The notes: a model not told the origin generated them from the sequence alone. DNA of 64,000 nucleotides from Mantis religiosa (GCA_030765055.1 JAUKNK010000152.1:856501-920500); one strand, 5' to 3'; numbered from the stretch's first letter, positions 23,717 through 37,486 are shown. Program-made: numbers and translations.

Positions 23717-26700
23717 TAAAAGAAGAATATCCAGTACCCTCCATAGACTTGTCTGTGAATGATTCCCCCCTTGCGTTAAAGTACAAATGAAGGAATAATA
23801 TCCAGAACCCTCCACAGACTTGTCTGTGAATGATCCCCCCTTGCGTTAAAGTACAAATAAAAGAATAATATCCATTACCCTCCACAGTCTTGACTGTGAA
23901 TGATTCCCCCCTTGCGTTGAAGTACAAATAAAAGAGGAATATCCAGTACCCTCCACATACTTGTCTGTGAATTATTCCCCCCTTGCGTTAAAGTACAAAT
24001 AAAAGAGGATTATCCAGTAACCTCCACAGACTTGTGTGTGAATGATCCCCCCTTGCGTTAAAGTTCAACTAAAAGAATAAAATCCAGTACCCTCCACAGA
24101 GTTGTCTGTGAATGATTCCCCCCGTGCGTTAAAGTACAAAAAAGAGGATTATCCAGTACCCTCCACAGACTTGTCTGTGAATGATTCCCCCCTTGCGTTA
24201 AAGTACAAATAAAAGAGGAATATCCAGTCCCCTCCACAGACTTTTCTGTGAATGATTCCCTCTTTCGTTAAAGTACAAATAAAAGAGGATTATCCAGTAC
24301 CCTACACGGACTTGTCTGTGAATGAGCCCCCCTTGCGTTAGAGTACAAATAAAGGAGGAATATCCAGTACCCTCCACAGACTTGTGTGTGAATGATCCCC
24401 GCTTGCATTAAAGTACAAATAAAAAAGGAATATCCAGTACCCTCCACAGACTAGTTTGTGAATGATACCCCCTTGCGTTAGAGTACAAATGAAAGAGGAA
24501 TATCCAGTACCCTCCACAGACTTGTCTGTGAGGGATACCCCCTTGCGTTAAAGTACAATTAAAAGAGGAATATCCAGTACCCTCCACATACTTGTGTGTG
24601 AAAGATCCCCCCTTGCGTTAAAGTACAAATAAAAGAGGATTATACAGTACCTTCCACGGACTTGTCTGTGAATGATCCCCCCCTGGGTGAAAGTACAAAC
24701 ACATGAGGAATATCCAGTACCCTCCACAGACTTGTCTGTGAATGATCCCTCTTTGCGTTATAGTACAAATAATAGAGGAATTTCCAGTACCCTCCACAGA
24801 CTTGTCTGTGAATAATCCCCCCTTGCGTGAAGGTACAAATAAAATGAGGAATATCCATTATCCCCCACAGACTTGTCTGTGGATGATCGCCCCTTGCGTT
24901 AAAGTACAAATAAAATAGGAATATGCAGTACCCTCCACAGACTTGTCTGTGAATGATCCCCCCTTGCGTTAAAGTACAAATAAAAGAGGAATATTCAGAA
25001 CCCTCCACAGACTTGTCTGTGAACGATCCCCCCTGCGTTAAAGTACAAATAAAAGAGGATTATCCAGTTCCCTCCACAGACTTGTCTGTGAATGATCCAC
25101 CCTTGCATTAAGGTACAAAAAAAAGGAATATTCAGTACCCTCCACAGACTTGTCTGTGAACGATCCCCCCTTGCGCTAAAGTACAAATAAAAGAGGAATA
25201 TCCGGTACTCTCCACAGACTTGTCTGTGAATGATTCCCCCCTTGCGTTAAAGTACAAATTAAAGAGGAATATCTAGTAAGCTCCACAGACTTGTCTGTGA
25301 ATGATTCCCCCCTTGCGTTAAAGTACAAATAAAAGAATAATATCCATTAACCTCCACAGACTTGTCAGTGAATGATCCCCCCTTGCGTTAAAGTACAACT
25401 AAAAGAATAATATCCAGTACCCTCCACAGACTTGTCTGTGAATGATTCCCCCCTTTGCGTTAAAGTACTAAAAAAGAGGATTATCCAGTACCTTCCACAG
25501 ACTTGTCTGTGAATGATCCCCCCTTGCGTTAAAGTACAAATATAAGAGGATTATCCAGTACCCTCCACAGACTAGTCTGTGAATGATCCCCCCTTGCGTT
25601 ACAGTACAAATAAAAGAGGAATATCCATTACCCTCCACAGACTTTTCTGTGAATGATCCCCCCTTGCGTTAAAGTACAAATAAAAGAGGAATATCCACTA
25701 CCCTCCACAGACTTGTCTGTGAATGATCCCCCATTGCGTTAAAGTACAAATATAAGAGGATTATCCAGTACCCTCGACAGACTAGTTACAGAATGATCCC
25801 CCCTTGCGTTAAAGTACAAATAAAAGAGGATTATCCAGTACCCTCCACAGACTTGTCTGTGAATGATTCCCCCCTTGCGTTAAAGTACAAATAAAAGAGG
25901 ATTATCCGGTACCCTCCACAGACTTGTCTGTGAATGATTCCCCCTTTGCGTTAAAGTACAAATAAAAGAAGAATATCCAGTACCCTGCACAGACTTGTCT
26001 GTGAATGATCCCCCCTTGCGTTAAGGTAAAATAAAAGAGGAATATCCAGTACCGTTCACATACTTTTCTGTGAATAATCCCCCCTTGCGTTAAACTACAA
26101 ATAATAGAGGAATATCCAGTACCCTCCACAGACTGGTCTGTGAATGATTCCCCCCTTGCGTTAAAGTACAAATAAAAGAAGAATATCCAGTACCCTCCAC
26201 AGACTTCTCTGTGAATGATTCCCCCCTTGCGTTAAAGTACAAATGAAGGGATAATATCCAGTACCCTCCACAGACTTGTCTGTGAATGATCCCCCCTTGC
26301 GTTAAAGTCAAAATAAAAGAATAATATCCATTACCCTCCACAGTCTTGACTGTGAATGATTCCCCCCTTGCGTTAAAGTACAAATAAAAGAGGAATATCC
26401 TGTACCCTCCACAGACTTGTCTGTGAATGATCCCCCCTTGCGTGAAGGTACAAATAAAATGAGGAATATCCATTATCCCCCACAGACTTGTCTGTGGATG
26501 ATCGCCCCTTGCGTTAAAGTACAAATAAAAGAGGAATATACAGTACCCTCCACAGACTTGTCTGTGAATGATCCCCGCTTGCGTTAAAGTACAAATAAAA
26601 GAGGAATATTCAGAACCCTCCACAGACTTGTCTGTGAATGATCCCCCCCTGCGTTAAAGTACAAATAAAAGAGGATTATCCAGTTCCCTCCACAGACTTG

Positions 26701-27510
26701 TCTGTGAATGATCCCCCCTTGCATTAAGGTACAAATAAAAGAGGAATATCCAGTACCCTCCACAGACTTGTCTGTGAATGATCCCCCTTGCGCTAAAGAA
26801 CAAATAAAAGAGGAATATCCGGTACTCTCCACAGACTTGTCTGTGAATGATTCCCCCCTTGCGTTAAAGTACAAATAAAAGAGGAATATCCAGTAACCTC
26901 CACAGACTTGTCTGTGAATGATTCCCCCCTTGCGTTAAAGTACAAATAAAAGAATAATATCCATTAACCTCCACAGACTTGTCTGTGAATGATTCCCCCC
27001 TTGCGTTAAAGTACAAATAAAAGAGGAATATCCAGTACCCTCCACAGACTTGTCTGTGAATGATTCCCCCTTTGCGTTAAAGTACAAATAAAAGAGGATT
27101 ATCCAGTACCCTCTACAGACTTGTCTGTGAATGATCCCCCCTTGCGTTAAAGTACAACTAAAAGAATAATATCCAGTACCCTCCACAGACTTTTCTGTGA
27201 ATGATCCCCCCTTGCGTTAAAGTACAAATAAAAGAGGAATATCCAGTACCCTCCACAGACTTGTCTGTGAATGATGCCCCATTGCGTTAAAGTACAAATA
27301 TAAGAGGATTATCCAGTACCCTCGACAGCCTAGTTACAGAATGATCCCCCCTTGCGTTACATTACAATTAAAAGAGGAATATCCAGTACCCTCCACAGAC
27401 TTGTCTGTGAATGATCGCCCCTTGCGTTAAAGTACAAATAAAAGGGGAATATCCAGTCCCCTCCACAGACTTGTCTGTGCATGATCCCGCCTAGCGTTAA
27501 AGTACAAATA
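23717..27510. repeat. 3.79-kb higher-order repeat, copy 2
   Basis: This is the tandem partner of the previous block, with the same order of variants: CCATAG near 23,742, CACAGTCTTGACTGTG near 23,882, CCCTACACGG near 24,300, GTGCATGATCCCGCC near 27,478. It differs at 24,015-24,020, where it reads CAGTAACCTCC instead of CAGTAAAACTCC. After 27,510 the order jumps to the CCCTACACGGACTTGCC series that also opens 13,271 and 17,618. Confidence 0.87.
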
Positions 27511-29399
27511 AAAGAGGATTATCCAGTACCCTACACGGACTTGCCTGTGAATGATCCCCCCTTGCGTTAGAGTACAAATAAAAGAGGAATATCCAGTACC
27601 CTCCACAGACTTGTCTGTGAATGATCCCCCCTTGCCTTAAAGTACAAGTAAAAGAGGAATATCCAGTACCCTCCCCAGACTTGTGTGTGAATGATCCCCC
27701 CTTGCATTAAAGTACAAATAAAAGAGGAATATCCAGTACCATCCACAGACTTGTCTGTGAATGATACCCCCTTGCGTTAGAGTACAAATGAAAGAGGAAT
27801 ATCCAGTACCCTCCACAGACTTGTCTGTGAGGGATACACCCTTGCGTTAAAGTACAATTAAAAGAGGAATATCCATTACCCTCCACATACTTGTGTGTGA
27901 ATGATCCCCCCTTGCGTTAAAGTACAAATAAAAGAGGATTAAACAGTACCCTCCACGGACTTGTCTGTGAATGATCCCCCCTTGGGTGAAAGTACAAACA
28001 CAAGAGGAATATCCAGTACCCTCCACAGACTTGTCTGTGAATGATCCCTCCTTGCGTTAAAGTACAAATAAAAGAGGAATATCCAGTACCCTCCACAGAC
28101 TTGTCTGTGAATGATCCCCCCTTGCGTGAAGGTACAAATAAAATGAGGAATATCCATTATCCCACACAGACTTGTCTGTGGATGATCGCCCCTTGCGTTA
28201 AAGTACAAATAAAAGAGGAATATGCAGTACCCTCCACAGACTTGTCTGTGAATGATCCCCCCTTGCGTTAAAGTACAAATAAAAGAGGAATATTCAGAAC
28301 CCTCCACAGACTTGTCTGTGAATGATTCCCCCCTTGCGTTAAAGTACAAATAAAAGAGGAATATCCAGTACCCTCCACAGACTTGTCTGTGAGTAATCCC
28401 CCTTGCGCTAAAGTACAAATAAAAGAATAATATCCAGTACCCTCCACAGACTTGTCTGTGAATGATTCCCCCTTGCGTTAAAGTACAAATAAAAGAGGAT
28501 TATCCAGTACACTCCACAGACTTGTCTGTGAATGATCCCCCCTTACGTTATAGTACAAATATAAGAGGATTATCCAGTACCCTCCACAGACTAGTCAGTG
28601 AATGATCCCCCCTTGCGTAACAGTACAAATAAAAGAGGAATATCCAGTACCCTCCACAGACTTTTCTGTGAATGATCCCCCCTTGCGTTAAAGTACTAAT
28701 AAAAGAGGAATATCCAGTACCCTCCACAGACTTGTCTGTGAATGATGCCTTCTTGCGTTAAAGTACAAAGAAAAGAGGAATATCTAGTACCCTCCACAGA
28801 CTTGTCTGTGAATGATCCCCCTTGCGTTAAAGTACAAATAAAAGAGGAATATCCAGTACCCCCCACAGATTTGTCTGTGAATGATACCCCTTGCGTTAAA
28901 GTACAAATAGAAGAATAATATCCAGTACCCTAAGCTGGCTTGTCTGTGAAAGATCCCCCCTTGTGTTAAGGTACAAATAAAAGAGGACATCCAGTACCCT
29001 CCAAAGACTTGACTGTGAATGTTCCCCCCTTGCGTTAAAGTACAAATAAAAAAGCAATATCCAGTACCCTACACAGACTTGTCTGTGAATGATCCCCCCT
29101 TGCGCTAAAGTGCAAATAAAAGTGGATTATCGATTACCTTCCTCAGACTTGTCTGTGAATGATTGCCCCTTTGCGTTAAAGTACAAATAAAAGAGGAATA
29201 TCCAGTACACTCCACAGACTTGTCTGTGAATGATCCCGCCTAGCGTTAAAGTACAAATAAAAGAGGATTATCCAGTACCCTCCACAGTTTTGTCTGTGAA
29301 TTATTCCCCCCTGCGTTAAAGTGCAAATAAATGAGGAATATCTAGTACCCTCCACATACTTGTCTGTGAATGATTCACCCCTTGCGTTAAAGTACAAAT
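26877..29399. repeat. 2,523-bp higher-order repeat, copy 1 (overlaps the 3.79-kb copy 2)
   Basis: The run beginning at the CAGTAACCTCC monomer near 26,890 repeats from 29,400 at an offset of 2,523 bp (36 monomers plus 3). After about 30,380 the offset becomes 2,663, because the second copy has gained 140 bp. The block includes the divergent marker monomer CCCTAAGCTGGCTTG near 28,928 and ends just after the GATTCACCCC monomer near 29,385. Confidence 0.87.
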
Positions 29400-31802
29400 A
29401 AGAGAGGAATATCCAGTAACCTCCACAGACTTGTCTGTGAATGATTCCCCCCTTGCGTTAAAGTACAAATAGAAGAATAATATCCATTAACCTCCACAGA
29501 CTTGTCTGTGAATGATTCCCCCCTTGCGTTAAAGTACAAATAAAAGAGGAATATCCAGTACCCTCCACAGACTTGTCTGTGAATGATTCCCCCTTTGCGT
29601 TAAAGTACAAATAAAAGAGGATTATCCAGTACCCTCTACAGACTTGTCTGTGAATGATCCCCCCTTGCGTTAAAGTACAACTAAAAGAATAATATCCAGT
29701 ACCCTCCACAGACTTTTCTGTGAATGATCCCCCCTTGCGTTAAAGTACAAATAAAAGAGGAATATCCAGTACCCTCCACAGACTTGTCTGTGAATGATGC
29801 CCCATTGCGTTAAAGTACAAATATAAGAGGATTATCCAGTACCCTCGACAGCCTAGTTACAGAATGATCCCCCCTTGCGTTACATTACAATTAAAAGAGG
29901 AATATCCAGTACCCTCCACAGACTTGTCTGTGAATGATCGTCCCTTGCGTTAAAGTACAAATAAAAGGGGAATATCCAGTCCACTCCACAGACTTGTCTG
30001 TGCATGATCCCGCCTAGCGTTAAAGTACAAATAAAAGAGGTTTATCCAGTACCCTACACGGACTTGCCTGTGAATGATCCCCCCTTGCGTTAGAGTACAA
30101 ATAAAAGAGGAATATCCAGTACCCTCCACAGACTTGTCTGTGAATGATCCCCCCTTGCCTTAAAGTACAAGTAAAAGAGGAATATCCAGTACCCTCCCCA
30201 GACTTGTGTGTGAATGATCCCCCCTTGCATTAAAGTACAAATAAAAGAGGAATATCCAGTACCCTCCACAGACTTGTCTGTGAATGATACCCCCTTGCGT
30301 TAGAGTACAAATGAAAGAGGAATATCCAGTACCCTCCACAGACTTGTCTGTGAGGGATACACCCTTGCGTTAAAGTACAAATAAAAGAGGAATATCCAGT
30401 ACCCTCCACAGACTTGTCTGTGAATGATACCCCCTTGCGTTAGAGTACAAATGAAAGAGGAATATCCAGTACCCTCCACAGACTTGTCTGTGAGGGATAC
30501 ACCCTTGCGTTAAAGTACAATTAAAAGAGGAATATCCATTACCCTCCACATACTTGTGTGTGAATGATCCCCCCTAGCGTTAAAGTACAAATAAAAGAGG
30601 ATTAACCAGTACCCTCCACGGACTTGTCTGTGAATGATCCCCCCTTGGGTGAAAGTACAAACACAAGAGGAATATCCAGTACCCTCCACAGACTTGTCTG
30701 TGAATGATCCCTCCTTGCGTTAAAGTACAAATAAAAGAGGAATATCCAGTACCCTCCACAGACTTGTCTGTGAATGATCCCCCCTTGCGTGAAGGTACAA
30801 ATAAAATGAGGAATATCCATTATCCCACACAGACTTGTCTGTGGATGATCGCCCCTTGCGTTAAAGTACAAATAAAAGAGGAATATGCAGTACCCTCCAC
30901 AGACTTGTCTGTGAATGATCCCCCCTTGCGTTAAAGTACAAATAAAAGAGGAATATTCAGAACCCTCCACAGACTTGTCTGTGAATGATTCCCCCCTTGC
31001 GTTAAAGTACAAATAAAAGAGGAATATCCAGTACCCTCCACAGAGTTGTCTGTGAGTAATCCCCCTTGCGCTAAAGTACAAATACAAGAATAATATCCAG
31101 TACCCTCCACAGACTTGTCTGTGAATGATTCCCCCTTGCGTTAAAGTACAAATAAAAGAGGATTATCCAGTACACTCCACAGACTTGTCTGTGAATGATG
31201 CCCCCTTACGTTATAGTACAAATATAAGAGGATTATCCAGTACCCTCCACAGACTAGTCAGTGAATGATCCCCCCTTGCGTAACAGTACAAATAAAAGAG
31301 GAATATCCAGTACCCTCCACAGACTTTTCTGTGAATGATCCCCCCTTGCGTTAAAGTACTAATAAAAGAGGAATATCCAGTACCCTCCACAGACTTGTCT
31401 GTGAATTATGCCTTCTTGCGTTAAAGTACAAAGAAAAGAGGAATATCTAGTACCCTCCACAGACTTGTCTGTGAATGATCCCCCTTGCGTTAAAGTACAA
31501 ATAAAAGAGGAATATCCAGTACCCCACACAGATTTGTCTGTGAATGATACCCCTTGCGTTAAAGTACAAATAGAAGAATAATATCCAGTACCCTAAGCTG
31601 GCTTGTCTGTGAAAGATCCCCCCTTGTGTTAAGGTACAAATAAAAGAGGACATCCAGTACCCTCCAAAGACTTGACTGTGAATGTTCCCCCCTTGCGTTA
31701 AAGTACAAATAAAAAAGCAATATCCAGTACCCTACACAGACTTGTCTGTGAATGATCCCCCCTTGCGCTAAAGTGCAAATAAAAGTGGATTATCGATTAC
31801 CT
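29400..31802. repeat. Higher-order repeat copy 2 of the 2.52-kb unit, with an extra dimer
   Basis: This is the tandem partner of 26,877-29,399. It carries an added 140-bp dimer at about 30,381-30,520. It also breaks off early: at about 31,803 the order skips 211 bp (three monomers) relative to copy 1 and joins the monomer with CCACATACTTG and GATTCACCCC. Confidence 0.86.
30241..30520. repeat. 140-bp dimer tandem duplication
   Basis: The pair of monomers GAATGATACCCCC / TTAGAGTACAAATGAAAG and GAGGGATACACCC is present at about 30,241-30,380 and again at 30,381-30,520. The equivalent site in copy 1, near 27,721-27,860, has the pair once. The duplication is therefore younger than the 2.5-kb block duplication, the reverse of the order seen in the 3,365-bp unit. 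Confidence 0.9.
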
Positions 31803-34800
31803 TCCACATACTTGTCTGTGAATGATTCACCCCTTGCGTTAAAGTACAAATAAAAGAGGTTTATCCATTACCCTCCACAGACTTGTCTGTGAATGTTACC
31901 CCCTTGCGTTAAAGTACAAATAAAAGAAGATTATCCAGTACCCTCCTCAGACTTGTCTGTGAATGATTCCCCCCTTGCGTTAAAGTACAAATAAAATAGG
32001 ATTATCCAGTACCCTCCACAGACTTGTCTGTGAATTATTCCCCCTTTGCGTTAAAGTACAAATAAAAGAGGAATATCCAGTGCCCTGCACAGACTTGTCT
32101 GTGAATGATCCCCCCTTGCGTTAAGGTAAAATAAAAGAGGAATATCCAGTACCCTTCACAGACTTTTCTGTGAATAATCCCCCCTCTCGTTAAAGTACAA
32201 ATAATAGAGGAATATCCAGTACCCTCCACAGACTGGTCTGTGAATGATTCCCCCCTTGCGTTAAAGTACAAATAAAAGAAGAATATCCAGTACCCTCCAT
32301 AGACTTGTCTGTGAATGATTCCCCCCTTGCGTTAAAGTACAAATGAAGGAATAATATCCAGAACCCTCCACAGACTTGTCTGTGAATGATCCCCCCTTGC
32401 GTTAAAGTACAAATAAAAGAATAATATCCATTACCCTCCACAGTCTTGACTGTGAATGATTCCCCCCTTGCGTTGAAGTACAAATAAAAGAGGAATATCC
32501 AGTACCCTCCACATACTTGTCTGTGAATTATTCCCCCCTTGCGTTAAAGTACAAATAAAAGAGGATTATCCAGTAACCTCCACAGACTTGTGTGTGAATG
32601 ATCCCCCCTTGCGTTAAAGTTCAACTAAAAGAATAAAATCCAGTACCCTCCACAGAGTTGTCTGTGAATGATTCCCCCCGTGCGTTAAAGTACAAAAAAG
32701 AGGATTATCCAGTACCCTCCACAGACTTGTCTGTGAATGATTCCCCCCTTGCGTTAAAGTACAAATAAAAGAGGAATATCCAGTCCCCTCCACAGACTTT
32801 TCTGTGAATGATTCGCTCTTTCGTTAAAGTACAAATAAAAGAGGATTATCCAGTACCCTACACGGACTTGTCTGTGAATGAGCCCCCCTTGCGTTAGAGT
32901 ACAAATAAAGGAGGAATATCCAGTACCCTCCACAGACTTGTGTGTGAATGATCCCCGCTTGCATTAAAGTACAAATAAAAGAGGAATATCCAGTACCCTC
33001 CACAGACTAGTTTGTGAATGATACCCCCTTGCGTTAGAGTACAAATGAAAGAGGAATATCCAGTACCCTCCACAGACTTGTCTGTGAGGGATACCCCCTT
33101 GCGTTAAAGTACAATTAAAAGAGGAATATCCAGTACCCTCCACATACTTGTGTGTGAAAGATCCCCCCTTGCGTTAAAGTACAAATAAAAGAGGATTATC
33201 CAGTACCTTCCACGGACTTGTCTGTGAATGATCCCCCCTGGGTGAAAGTACAAACACATGAGGAATATCCAGTACCCTTTACAGACTTGTCTGTGAATGA
33301 TCCCTCTTTGCGTTATAGTACAAATAATAGAGGAATTTCCAGTACCCTCCACAGACTTGTCTGTGAATAATCCCCCCTTGCGTGAAGGTACAAATAAAAT
33401 GAGGAATATCCATTATCTCCCACAGACTTGTCTGTGGATGATCGCCCCTTGCGTTAAAGTACAAATAAAATAGGAATATGCAGTACCCTCCACAGACTTG
33501 TCTGTGAATGATCCCCCCTTGCGTTAAAGTACAAATAAAAGAGGAATATTCAGAACCCTCCACAGACTTGTCTGTGAAAGATCCCCCCTGCGTTAAAGTA
33601 CAAATAAAAGAGGATTATCCAGTTCCCTCCACAGACTTGTCTGTGAATGATCTACCCTTGCATTAAGGTACAAAAAAAGGAATATTCAGTACCCTCCACA
33701 GACTTGTCTGTGAACGATCCCCCCTTGCGCTAAAGTACAAATAAAAGAGGAATATCCGGTACTCTCCACAGACTTGTCTGTGAATGATTCCCCCCTTGCG
33801 TTAAAGTACAAATAAAAGAGGAATATCTAGTAAGCTCCACAGACTTGTCTGTGAATGATTCCCCCCTTGCGTTAAAGTACAAATAAAAGAATAATATCCA
33901 TTAACCTCCACAGACTTGTCTGTGAATGATCCCCCCTTGCGTTAAAGTACAACTAAAAGAATAATATCCAGTACCCTCCACAGATTGTCTGTGAATGATT
34001 CCCCCCTTTGCGTTAAAGTACTAAAAAAGAGGGTTATCCAGTACCCTCCACAGACTTGTCTGTGAATGATCCCCCCTTGCGTTAAAGTACAAATATAAGA
34101 GGATTATCCAGTACCCTCCACAGACTAGTCTGTGAATGATCCCCCCTTGCGTTACAGTACAAATAAAAGAGGAATATCCATTACCCTCCACAGACTTTTC
34201 TGTGAATGATCCCCCCTTGCGTTAAAGTACAAATAAAAGAGGAATATCCACTACCCTCCACAGACTTGTCTGTGAATGATCCCCCATTGCGTTAAAGTAC
34301 AAATATAAGAGGATTATCCAGTACCCTCGACAGACTAGTTACAGAATGATCCCCCCTTGCGTTACATTACAATTAAAAGAGGAATATCCAGTACCCTCCA
34401 CACACTTGTCTGTAAATGATCCCCCCTTGCGTTAAAGTACAAATAAAAGATGAATATCCAGTACCCTCCACAGACTTGTCTGTGAATGATCCCCCCTTGC
34501 GTTAAAGTACAAATAAAAGAGGATTATTAATTACCCTCCACAGACTTGTCTGTGAATGATCCCCCCTTGCGTTAAGGTAAAATAAAAGGGGAATATCCAG
34601 TACCCTCCACAGACTTGTCTGTGAATGATCCCGCCTAGCGTTAAAGTACAAATAAAAGAGGATTATCCAGTACCCTCCGCAGTTTTGTCTGTGAATTATT
34701 CCCCCCTTGCGTTAAAGTGCAAATAAGGGAGGAATATCTGGTACCCTCCACATACTTGTCTGTGAATGATTCACCCCTTGCGTTAAAGTACAAATAAAAG

Positions 34801-35292
34801 AGGTTTATCCATTACCCTCCACAGACTTGTCTGTGAATGTTCCCCCCTTGCGTTAAAGTACAAATAAAAGAGGATTATCCAGTACCCTCCACAGACTTGT
34901 CTGTGAATGATTCCCCCATTGCGTTAAAGTACAAATAAAAGAGGATTATCCAGTACCCTCCACAGACTTGTCTGTGAATGATTCCCCCTTTGCGTTAAAG
35001 TACAAATAAAAGAGGAATATCCAGTACCCTGCACAGACATGTCTGTGAATGATCCCCCCTTGCGTTAAGGTAAAATAAAAGAGGAATATCCAGTACCCTT
35101 CACATACTTTTCTGTGAATAATCCCCCCTTGCGTTAAACTACAAATAATAGAGGAATATCCAGTACCCTCCACAGACTGGTCTGTGAATGATTCCCCCCT
35201 TGCGTTAAAGTACAAATAAAAGAAGAATATCCAGTACCCTCCACAGACTTCTCTGTGAATGATTCCCCCCTTGCGTTAAAGTACAAATGAAG
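31803..35292. repeat. Left-domain satellite segment shared with 19.4 kb and 38.9 kb
   Basis: Monomer order matches 19,450-22,100 at an offset near 12,351 and is copied again at 38,867-41,134 at an offset of 7,014. Its later part (34,385-35,290) follows 10,605-11,515 at an offset near 23,780. Rare markers include CAGTGCCCTGCACAG near 32,090, CCCTCTCGTTAAAG near 32,182 and a one-base-shortened dyad at 33,979-33,993. No non-satellite sequence was seen. Confidence 0.83.
33979..33993. repeat. Shortened dyad CACAGATTGTCTGTG
   Basis: The dyad has lost one C at its centre (15 instead of 16 bases). The equivalent monomers in other blocks (near 17,149 and 21,636) have the full dyad, so the loss is recent in this copy. 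The same shortened form appears at the 6,154-bp block junction at 52,505-52,519. Confidence 0.88.
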
Positions 35293-36375
35293 GGATAATA
35301 TCCAGTACCCTCCACAGACTTGTCTGTGAATGATCCCCCCTTGCGTTAAAGTCAAAATAAAAGAATAATATCCATTACCCTCCACAGTCTTGACTGTGAA
35401 TGATTCCCCCCTTGCGTTAAAGTACAAATAAAAGAGGAATATCCAGTACCCTCCACATACTTGTCTGTGAATTATTCCCCCCTTGCGTTAAAGTACAAAT
35501 AAAAGAGGATTATCCAGTAACCTCCACAGACTTGTGTGTGAATGATCCCCCCTTGCGTTAAAGTTCAACTAAAAGAATAATATCCAGTACCCTCCACAGA
35601 GTTGTCTGTGGATGATTCCCCCCGTGCGTTAAAGTACAAAAAAGAGGATTATCCAGTACCCTCCACAGACTTGTCTGTGAATGATACACCCCTTGCTTTA
35701 AAGTACAAATAAAAGAGGAATATCCAGTCCCCTCCACAGACTTGTCTGTGAATGATTCCCCCTTTCGTTAAAGTACAAATAAAAGAGGATTATCCAGCAC
35801 CCTACACGGACTTGTTTGTGAATGATCCCCCTTGCGTTAGAGTACAAATAAAAGAGGAATATCCAGTACCCTCCACAGACTTGTCTGTGAATGATCCCCC
35901 CTTGCGTTAAAGTCAAAATAAAAGAATAATATCCATTACCCTCCACAGTCTTGACTGTGAATGATTCCCCCCTTGCGTTAAAGTACAAATAAAAGAGGAA
36001 TATCCAGTACCCTCCACATACTTGTCTGTGAATTATTCCCCCCTTGCGTTAAAGTACAAATAAAAGAGGATTATCCAGTAACCTCCACAGACTTGTGTGT
36101 GAGGGATTCCCCCTTGCGTTAAAGTTCAACTAAAAGAATAATATCCAGTACCCTCCACAGAGTTGTCTGTGGATGATTCCCCCCGTGCGTTAAAGTACAA
36201 AAAAGAGGATTATCCAGTACCCTCCACAGACTTGTCTGTGAATGATACCCCCCTTGCTTTGAAGTACAAATAAAAGAGGAATATCCAGTCCCCTCCACAG
36301 ACTTGTCTGTGAATGATTCCCCCTTTCGTTAAAGTACAAATAAAAGAGGATTATCCAGCACCCTACACGGACTTG
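35293..36375. repeat. 561-bp octamer tandem duplication
   Basis: Eight monomers starting before AAAGTCAAAATAAAAGAATAA at 35,350 repeat at +561 bp (35,911). They include CACAGTCTTGACTGTG (35,384 and 35,945), GTGGATGATTCCCCCCGTGC, and CCAGCACCCTACACGG (35,795 and 36,356). The copies run about 35,293-35,853 and 35,854-36,375. Copy 2 diverges just after the last of these monomers, at GTGTGTGAATG against GTTTGTGAATG. Confidence 0.87.
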
Positions 36376-37486
36376 TGTGTGAATGATCCCCCCTTGCATT
36401 AAAGTACAAATAAAAGAGGAATATCCAGTACCCTCCACAGACTTGTCTGTGAATGATACCCCCTTGCGTTAGAGCAGAAATGAAAGAGGAATATCCAGTA
36501 CCCTCCACAGACTTGTCTGTGAGGGATTCCCCCTTGCGTTAAAGTACAATTAAAAGAGGAATATCCAGTACCCTCCACATACTTGTGTGTCAATGATCCC
36601 CCCTTGCGTTAAAGTACAAATAAAGGAGGATTATCCAGTACCCTCCACGGACTTGTCTGTGAATGATCCCCCCTTGGGTGAAAGTACAAACACAAGAGGA
36701 ATATCCAGTACCCTCCACAGACTTGTCTGTGAATGAACCCAATTTGCGTTAAAGAACAAATAAAAGAGGAATATCCAGTACCCTCCACAGACTTGTCTGT
36801 GAATGATCCCCCCTTGCGTGAAGGTACAAATAAAATGAGGAATATCCATTATCCCTCACAACTTGTCTTTGGATGATCGCCCCTTGCGTTAAAGTACAAT
36901 TAAAAGAGGAATATGCAGTACCCTCCACAGACTTGTCTGTGAATGATCCCCCCTTGCGTTAAAGTACAAATAAAAGAGGAATATTCAGAACCCTCCACAG
37001 ACTTGTCTGTGAATGATCCCCCCCTGCGTTAAAGTACAAATAAAAGAGGATTATCCAGTTCCCTCCACAGACTTGTCTGTGAATGATCCACCCTTGCATT
37101 AAGGAACAAATAAAAGAGGAATATCCAGTACCCTCCACAGACTTGTCTGTGAATGATCCCCCCTTGCGCTAAAGAACAAATAAAAGAGGAATATCCGGTA
37201 CTCTCCACAGACTTGTCTGTGAATGATTCCCCCCTTGCGTTAAAGTACAAATAAAAGAGGAATATCCAGTAACCTCCACAGACTTGTCTGTGAATGATTC
37301 CCCCCTTGCATTAAAGTACAAATAAAAGAATAATATCCATTAACCTCCACAGACTTGTCTGTGAATGATTCCCCCCTTGCGTTAAAGTACAAATAAAAGA
37401 GGAATATCCAGTAACCTCCACTGACTTGTCTGTGAATGATTCCCCCCTTGCGTTAAAGTACAACTAAAAGAATAATATCCAGTACC
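36376..37486. repeat. Mosaic satellite segment
   Basis: These roughly 16 monomers mix pieces of known blocks. The first part follows the order at about 2,020-2,330 and 27,700-28,010 (TTGCATTAAAG, GAGGGATTCC, CACGGACTTG, TTGGGTGAAAG). The second follows 26,590-26,960 (ATTCAGAACCC, CAGTTCCCTCC, AAAGAACAAAT). Private changes include AACCCAATTTGCG near 36,738, AGAGCAGAAATG near 36,474 and a badly broken dyad (CTCACAACTTGTCTTTGG) near 36,855. Confidence 0.78.
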
